The translations under genes were made by a program, and so were the position numbers. Below, piece by piece: positions 20,549 to 25,879 of a DNA stretch of 25,879 bases (the stretch's first letter is position 1; the number at the start of each line of letters is the position of its first letter). The notes under the pieces were generated by a model that worked only from the letters and a program-made list of their open reading frames with translations, made no database searches and was not told where the DNA came from. Source of the DNA: a virus; the IMG/VR virus record IMGVR_UViG_3300042691_006437, positions 1 through 25,879 of that record; one strand, 5' to 3'.

Positions 20549-21992
20549 CTACGCACCATCTTACTTACAAGGAACTTATAATCCGATTATATGGAGTGTT
20601 ACGAGTGACCAAACTAATCAATTAAATTTTAGTTATGTATTTGATGTTTATATCAATGGGACATTTGAAATAAGATTAAAAGTTAAACCAAATCCAAGCG
20701 GTGCGGGTATGGTTGACATTAGTCAGATTTGCCAGGCGTATTTAAAGAACGATAGAATCCCAGAAACTCGAATTGATACAACATTAAGTTCACATATATT
20801 TGATGATAATACCAATTCAAGTTTACATCTATATTTAAAAGTTGGTGAGGAGTACGGCGGTACAATATACGATGGTAGTGGAGCGGCTGGTGAGCCTGAT
20901 TATGAATTGTGGGCTCGTACAACTCAAAATCATTTTGACATCCCAGTGCACGTTTGGAATAGTAGTTTAGAGTTTAGACTTCAACAAGATGGTATGTCAA
21001 ATGGAATTTTATATAGCGGTGGCTATGGTTTATTGTTATCAAGAAATAAAAGTTACGATTGGGGTGATGCTTTAAATAATAGCACTTTAGCATATCCGTT
21101 AAACTATGCACCATTGAATCAAAAGGCTTACTTTACAGATATGAATGTTTTGAGCTACATAAACTGGACACAATATCCAAATGATTTAAACGATAGTTAC
21201 ATGGCATTGATGTTTTTAAATTATTTTGATGCTGATGGTAATTTAATCGAAGGCGCTTTAGTGCCAATAGATAGCACAACTGGGTACAATCAAAAAGCAA
21301 ATTGTAGTGATGTAATTACAACGCAATTAGACCCTGAATTTGACATCCTTCATGTGCAATGTAGATTGACATCATTAATGGAAATACTTAACTTATATGT
21401 TGGTGGTTCATATGTTATGAGTGCTGGAGAATTTTTTGAAGTGCAAATGTTTAATCATGATGTTAGCAATGGATGTGTTGAAAACTTACCATTGACACAA
21501 GTTAGTAGATTTACAATGCTTGAAGATTGTGATACGTTATATACTCGTGTAAGATTAAGTTGGTTAAATGATTTGGGCGGTAGAGATTACATGAACTTTA
21601 CTGCATTCATGGAAAAAGACACATCGACTACGAATGACAACTACTATCAAGAGACAATGAACTGGAGTTCGTTAAAGCCAGTTACTGAAAACGTAACGAA
21701 TCCAAATTTTAACCTACAAACGAAAGGCGGAGAAGTAATCTACAATAAACAAGCCATGACATCGTGGACATTGAACACGGATTGGTTAACTCAAGATGAA
21801 GTTAACTTATTAGAAGGATTACAAAAGAGCTCGAATGTTATAGCTTACTTTAACGATACGCCTTATAATGTATTAGTGCCATATAGTGTGAGAATAGGTC
21901 AAACAAGTTACAAAACAAAGAATATTAAGCAAGTGAAATTAGTACAAGGTGAATTTGAAATATTCTTAAACCAAACGCAAAAGATTAATTAA
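20532..21992 (+). CDS. Tail protein (distal tail/baseplate type)
   Basis: Protein of 486 residues, beta-rich. The start (INYAPSYLQGTYNPIIWSVT, then FEIRLKVKPNPSGAGMVDIS) is a pattern I associate with a tail protein found ahead of the tape measure in Bacteroidetes phages and prophages. The middle is Asn/Tyr-rich, with short strands, and the end carries a lone beta domain (KTKNIKQVKLVQGEFEIFLN). No catalytic motif, collagen repeat or lectin signature is seen. It overlaps the chaperone's -1 extension and the next gene (TAATGAG). Probable minor tail or baseplate component; exact place in the tail unknown. Confidence 0.6.
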   Translation: MITTINYAPSYLQGTYNPIIWSVTSDQTNQLNFSYVFDVYINGTFEIRLKVKPNPSGAGMVDISQICQAYLKNDRIPETRIDTTLSSHIFDDNTNSSLHLYLKVGEEYGGTIYDGSGAAGEPDYELWARTTQNHFDIPVHVWNSSLEFRLQQDGMSNGILYSGGYGLLLSRNKSYDWGDALNNSTLAYPLNYAPLNQKAYFTDMNVLSYINWTQYPNDLNDSYMALMFLNYFDADGNLIEGALVPIDSTTGYNQKANCSDVITTQLDPEFDILHVQCRLTSLMEILNLYVGGSYVMSAGEFFEVQMFNHDVSNGCVENLPLTQVSRFTMLEDCDTLYTRVRLSWLNDLGGRDYMNFTAFMEKDTSTTNDNYYQETMNWSSLKPVTENVTNPNFNLQTKGGEVIYNKQAMTSWTLNTDWLTQDEVNLLEGLQKSSNVIAYFNDTPYNVLVPYSVRIGQTSYKTKNIKQVKLVQGEFEIFLNQTQKIN

Positions 21993-24649
21993 TGAGATTA
22001 TACGTTAAAGAAAATACGGGGTATATATTGCTTGACTTAATGGAAGATAATCCGATTAAGTTAACAATGGCAGTCGCTGACATAATGGATCCGACCGCAA
22101 GCCCTTCGACATATTCACAAACATTTAGAGTACCAAACACGGCAAATAATAACTTGTTTTTTAAAAGTGCGTTCAATATCAATGCGCAAACTTTTGATGC
22201 AACTAAAAAAATCGATGCGTATATTGAGGATAGTAACGTGACTATTTCAGTAGGTAATATCCGATTAACAAACATATTCACGAATAACAAAGATAAGAAT
22301 GTTGAATACGAGGTTACTTTCTTTGGTGAGGTGTCGGACTTCGCAGCTAAAATAGGCGGTGGATTTATGAATAGTTTAAGCCTATCTCAATACAATCATG
22401 AGAAAAGCTATGTTAACATTGTAAATAGTTGGAATGGTAATTTATTGGGTGGAGATGTGATATATCCTTTAATCGAGTGGGGATATGATTACTTAGATGG
22501 TCAACCAGTACAAAATACATTGTCTTTATTTGATGGTACTAATTCAAAGAAAGGATTTACAAACAATAGCAAGCCATTATCAATCGACCAATTCAAACCC
22601 GTAATTCGTGCGAAAGTTTTACTAGATGCAATCTTTAATGAGAGTGGGTATACTTACGAAAGTGATTATTTAAGTGGTTCGGATTTCATGAATCAATACG
22701 TTATTACCGAGCAAACTGATAGAGCAACTGATACAACTATTTCAAAACTTTCAGTTAGTGGATTATGGCAACAAGTTTTAACAGCGGGTACAAGTGATAT
22801 AATTTTACCTTATGAAGTTTATGATCCTAGTAATTCATTTGACACTACAACCAATAGATTTAAAGTTCCTATTCAATTCTCAAGTTTAGCAGACTATTAT
22901 ATTTTTACTATTCAAGGTTGGTTCAGAAATAACTTTTTAACTTCAACTTTATTTTGGTTTGAAATTTACAATGTTACACAGGGTACAACATCAGTACCAA
23001 CAGCATTCACGGCACCCGCTAATAGTTCATATTATTTTAGTGGCACTATCAATATTGATAATTCTTTTGCAGCACTAGGAGACGAATTACTATTTAAGTT
23101 TGTGGCACCAGTTCCATTTGGTGGATTACCATTAAACAATATTTCAGAAATGCAAGTGTTACAAACAACATCCGTTGGTAATATTGCAGTATTAAATAAT
23201 TTCTTACCAAACAACATAAAAAATATTGATTTCTTAAAGGCTATTATTGAGAGATATAATCTTGTTTTAGAACCATCCAAAACAAAAGAAAAACACTTCA
23301 TTATTACGCCGTGGGTGGATTGGGTAGAACAAGGAGCTCAAAGAGATTGGACTGATTATGTTGACGGCAATGTTGACATTGTTTCTAGTCCATTATTCAC
23401 ATCGCAACCAAGGTCAAACACATGGCGTGACGATGAAGATAGTGACTATGTTAACTACAATTTTCAAACGGCTACTAAAACAACATACGGACAACTTGAC
23501 TTGGATAGTAACATTGAAGTTATTACAGGAAACGAAGTAACGCAATCGTTATTTGCACCCACTCCATTGCTACCGATTGGGAACGCAAGCGCTGAAACAA
23601 GCGCAACGCCTAATCAAAAGTTAGCAGCTAAATTCTTAATACCTCACATCGCAAAAGATACAACTACGGAGCGCACTCCAATAACTCCGAAATTGAGATT
23701 GGTATATTACAACGGCATGAGAAATGCGCCTTTAGAATGGCACATTAAAAATGATGCGTTAGTTACTCAACATTGGAATCAATACCCGTTAGTTAGTCAA
23801 TATAGCGCACTAGATACAACAACTATTTTTAGAGATTTAGCATGGCGTAACGCAGCACCTTTATGGGATATAACGCCAAGTGTACCAAACCCACCAGCAC
23901 GAACATCGAGCGACTTATGGAATAACTTTTGGCGCAAATGGTACGAATTTACCTATGATAAATATGGGCGCATTGTTGAAATGGACATTGTTTTGGATTA
24001 TAAGAAAGTTTGGGACTTAAAATTTAATGATAAAATCTTCATTAAGGATGCGTGGTATATGGTTAACAAGATTACCGATTATCAAGTTGGCAAACCAACG
24101 GCTTGCAAAGTAGAATTAATCCGAGTAGGAGAATCAATATCGATAGTACCTAGGCAATTAATTGAAGGTCAATTGATGTGTTACATAGCAAATCCCGAGA
24201 CAATTTGTGACGTTTATTGTTGTTTTGAAAATGGGGGGGCAAATGTGCTATATTACGAAAGCAATGGGCAAATATTTTTAGATCCAAATGGCAATTTCCC
24301 AGCTCCTAGTGGCGTTTATTCTTATGGCGCTGGTAATACTTTCAGTGTAATAAACGGAATCATTACGACTTACCATGTAACGACTTCATGCGTTTGTACA
24401 AGACCAGGTCAAGAAAAATTTGACGCATGTTTTGGAGCAAGCGTTATAGATGCAAGTTGTTGTGGCAATCCATTACAACCATTTTACGGATTTGCAAATG
24501 AATTATATAATTGTACGGAAGCATGGAGCGATATAGCACTAACAACTCACGTTCCCGATGGATGGTATTACAATACAGGAGAACCATACGTAGCAAGATA
24601 CGTGAACGGATTATTAACAAATTTAGCTAACGTTGTTAGCTGCATATAA
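21992..24649 (+). CDS. Large tail/baseplate protein with Cys-rich repeated tip
   Basis: Protein of 885 residues. The N-terminus (LDLMEDNPIKLTMAVADIMD, STYSQTFRVPNTANN, then IDAYIEDSNVTISVGNIRL) matches Bacteroidetes tail proteins of the 'S-x-x-F-x-x-P-x-T-x-x-N' type, which form the baseplate or tail tip. The body is beta-rich with Trp/Asp clusters. From Cys730 the composition changes: 11 cysteines in the last 156 residues and two related units (about 751-800 and 837-884), each running from an aromatic turn through 'P-x-G-x-Y' or 'PDGWYY' to 'NG-(I/L)-(I/L)T' and 'SC'. This looks like a receptor-binding tip added to a baseplate protein. The tape measure gene follows after 13 bases. Confidence 0.65.
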   Translation: MRLYVKENTGYILLDLMEDNPIKLTMAVADIMDPTASPSTYSQTFRVPNTANNNLFFKSAFNINAQTFDATKKIDAYIEDSNVTISVGNIRLTNIFTNNKDKNVEYEVTFFGEVSDFAAKIGGGFMNSLSLSQYNHEKSYVNIVNSWNGNLLGGDVIYPLIEWGYDYLDGQPVQNTLSLFDGTNSKKGFTNNSKPLSIDQFKPVIRAKVLLDAIFNESGYTYESDYLSGSDFMNQYVITEQTDRATDTTISKLSVSGLWQQVLTAGTSDIILPYEVYDPSNSFDTTTNRFKVPIQFSSLADYYIFTIQGWFRNNFLTSTLFWFEIYNVTQGTTSVPTAFTAPANSSYYFSGTINIDNSFAALGDELLFKFVAPVPFGGLPLNNISEMQVLQTTSVGNIAVLNNFLPNNIKNIDFLKAIIERYNLVLEPSKTKEKHFIITPWVDWVEQGAQRDWTDYVDGNVDIVSSPLFTSQPRSNTWRDDEDSDYVNYNFQTATKTTYGQLDLDSNIEVITGNEVTQSLFAPTPLLPIGNASAETSATPNQKLAAKFLIPHIAKDTTTERTPITPKLRLVYYNGMRNAPLEWHIKNDALVTQHWNQYPLVSQYSALDTTTIFRDLAWRNAAPLWDITPSVPNPPARTSSDLWNNFWRKWYEFTYDKYGRIVEMDIVLDYKKVWDLKFNDKIFIKDAWYMVNKITDYQVGKPTACKVELIRVGESISIVPRQLIEGQLMCYIANPETICDVYCCFENGGANVLYYESNGQIFLDPNGNFPAPSGVYSYGAGNTFSVINGIITTYHVTTSCVCTRPGQEKFDACFGASVIDASCCGNPLQPFYGFANELYNCTEAWSDIALTTHVPDGWYYNTGEPYVARYVNGLLTNLANVVSCI

Positions 24650-24662
24650 ACAAAATTAAACT

Positions 24663-25879
24663 ATGGCAAACGAAATAAATATAGGAATAAATACCACCTC
24701 TGATTTAGGTGGTTTGAACCAAGTAAACGAAAGTGTAAAAAGTCTAAAAACGCAGTTAAAAGAAGCCGAAGATAAAGTTTTAGAATTAAGTAATGCTTTT
24801 GGTTCAACTTCAAAAGAAGCCGTTGCAGCAGCTCAAAGTGCGGCAATGTTAAAGGAAAAAATTGGGGATGCAAAAGGATTAACAGATGCTTTTAATCCTG
24901 GTTCTAAATTTAAAGCTCTAAATAATACACTTACAGGCGTAGTCAATGCAGTTGGTGATGTGTCGGGAGCGCTTGGTAAAATGGGCGTTGAAAGTAAGGC
25001 AACCGAAAAAGCTATATCAAAAGTTCAAGATGCAATGGCATTGGCTGGCGGAGTTGAAGCCATTGGGGAAAGCGTTAAATCATTTACAAAATTAGGTGCT
25101 GTAATTAAAAATACTACGATATTTCAAAAAATTGCAACAGCAGCGCAATGGTTATGGAATGCGGCATTAAATGCCAATCCTATTGGTGCGGTTGTGGTAG
25201 CTATTACGGCATTGATAACGGCTGGTTATTTATTAGTAAAAATGTTTAAATCTTCGAATGAATCAGTTGAAGCATCAAAAGAAGCCATTGAAAAAAACAC
25301 AAAAGCAGTTGAAAAAGAAACCGAAGCGCTCGAGGAAAATAGAAAAAAGAAAGAGCAGTTACAAGATTATGAATTAAGATTGATGAAAGCTCGTGGGAAA
25401 TCGGATGAAGCCATTGCAAAGCGTGCTATTGTTTTAGCAAAAGAGAATGAACAAGAAGCCTGGAAGGAATATCATTTGAAACGTAGTACATTAGAAATGG
25501 CTAAAAATACCATTGCAACGTATGAATCTACACAAGCTAAAGTTGACGACCAAATGGCTAGTGTAACTTGGATGTCTACTGAATGGGGATTGCTACAACA
25601 AAGAAAGGATATTAATAAACAAGATTTAAAGGAAGCTAAAGAAAAATTAAATAGTTTAATATTAGCTAATAATTCAGCGGCTAAAGTAGTAGATGAAGCG
25701 CACAATAAAAGAATATTAGCAGAACAGAATCTAAATGTTATAATAGCACAAAATCAAACCAATGCTATTAAAGAAGCCGCTGAAAATCAAAAGAAAGCAG
25801 ACGAAGAAACAGCAGCAGAAAGAAAAAGAATTTTAGAAAAACAAAAAGCAGATAAAAAATCTCAATTAGAAAAGGATAA
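24663..25879 (+). CDS. Tape measure protein (3' cut)
   Basis: ATG 24663 opens a frame with no stop to the end of the window (405 complete codons seen). The start (MANEINIGINTTSDLGGLNQ) and coiled-coil heptads (VKSLKTQLKEAEDKVLELSN) are followed by the tape measure hallmark AAQWLWNAALNANPIGAVVV and a hydrophobic helix (about residues 163-193). Further Glu/Lys/Ala-rich coiled coil runs to the cut. It sets tail length and is probably ejected with the DNA. The chaperone gene upstream fits this. Total length cannot be told. On joining the window ends the frame would stop after four codons, which would be very short for a tape measure, so truncation is favoured. Confidence 0.85.
   Translation, partial: MANEINIGINTTSDLGGLNQVNESVKSLKTQLKEAEDKVLELSNAFGSTSKEAVAAAQSAAMLKEKIGDAKGLTDAFNPGSKFKALNNTLTGVVNAVGDVSGALGKMGVESKATEKAISKVQDAMALAGGVEAIGESVKSFTKLGAVIKNTTIFQKIATAAQWLWNAALNANPIGAVVVAITALITAGYLLVKMFKSSNESVEASKEAIEKNTKAVEKETEALEENRKKKEQLQDYELRLMKARGKSDEAIAKRAIVLAKENEQEAWKEYHLKRSTLEMAKNTIATYESTQAKVDDQMASVTWMSTEWGLLQQRKDINKQDLKEAKEKLNSLILANNSAAKVVDEAHNKRILAEQNLNVIIAQNQTNAIKEAAENQKKADEETAAERKRILEKQKADKKSQLEKD

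Overview
The window looks like part of the genome of a tailed, long-tailed (siphovirus-type) phage of a Bacteroidetes host, plausibly a flavobacterium. The basis is threefold. The DNA is AT-rich, and every convincing gene lies on the + strand in tight, overlapping arrays. Several gaps carry the Bacteroidetes-type promoter (TTTG or TTG, about 18-19 bases, then TAnnTTTG), and start codons follow A-rich leaders rather than Shine-Dalgarno sequences. The structural proteins resemble those of Bacteroidetes phages. No integrase, repressor, tRNA, rRNA, insertion sequence or CRISPR array was seen. Both ends cut through genes, so this is a slice of a larger genome.

Layout. (1) 1-5264, capsid and connector block: the tail end of a protease/scaffold-type gene, the major capsid protein, a tail-tube-like protein with a terminator on each side, then the portal, a neck protein and small accessory proteins including holin-like membrane proteins. 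(2) 5252-5830: an M15 peptidase (endolysin) with its own promoter and a strong terminator. (3) 5831-10476, early block: two near-duplicate promoter/leader cassettes drive small unknown proteins, then a Rad52-like annealing protein with a YqaJ/RecE-like exonuclease, a stand-alone DnaA domain IV protein, a double-HTH protein and an SSB with a DDLPF tip. (4) 10477-13240: a Cys-rich microprotein, a primase-polymerase/helicase fusion, and a 303-base gap packed with TTTAAAC-cga-GTTTAAA sites (probable origin or operator). (5) 13241-17370: VRR-NUC-type nuclease, C5 cytosine methyltransferase, sigma-like regulator, calcineurin-type phosphoesterase, CxxC membrane protein, HEXXH protein. (6) 17370-25879: small and large terminase, tail completion proteins, tail assembly chaperone with a probable -1 frameshift, two large tail proteins and the start of the tape measure.

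How it works together. The early block supplies recombination-dependent replication (annealing protein, exonuclease, SSB, primase-helicase) and possibly origin recognition (DnaA domain IV, HTH proteins, site array). The sigma-like gene sits between early and packaging genes and could switch on late expression. Terminase, portal, capsid and the tail proteins build the particle, and the M15 peptidase with a holin-like protein would release it. The order is unusual: portal lies downstream of the capsid gene, about 14 kb from terminase, and the tube gene sits beside the capsid gene, away from the other tail genes.

Most noteworthy: the -1 frameshift signal at 20306-20312; the palindrome array at 12938-13195; the duplicated promoter/leader/N-terminus cassettes at 5915 and 6625; the 43-residue Cys-rich microprotein at 10530; the two-repeat Cys-rich tip of the 885-residue tail protein; and the Cys-rich N-terminal extension on the methyltransferase.
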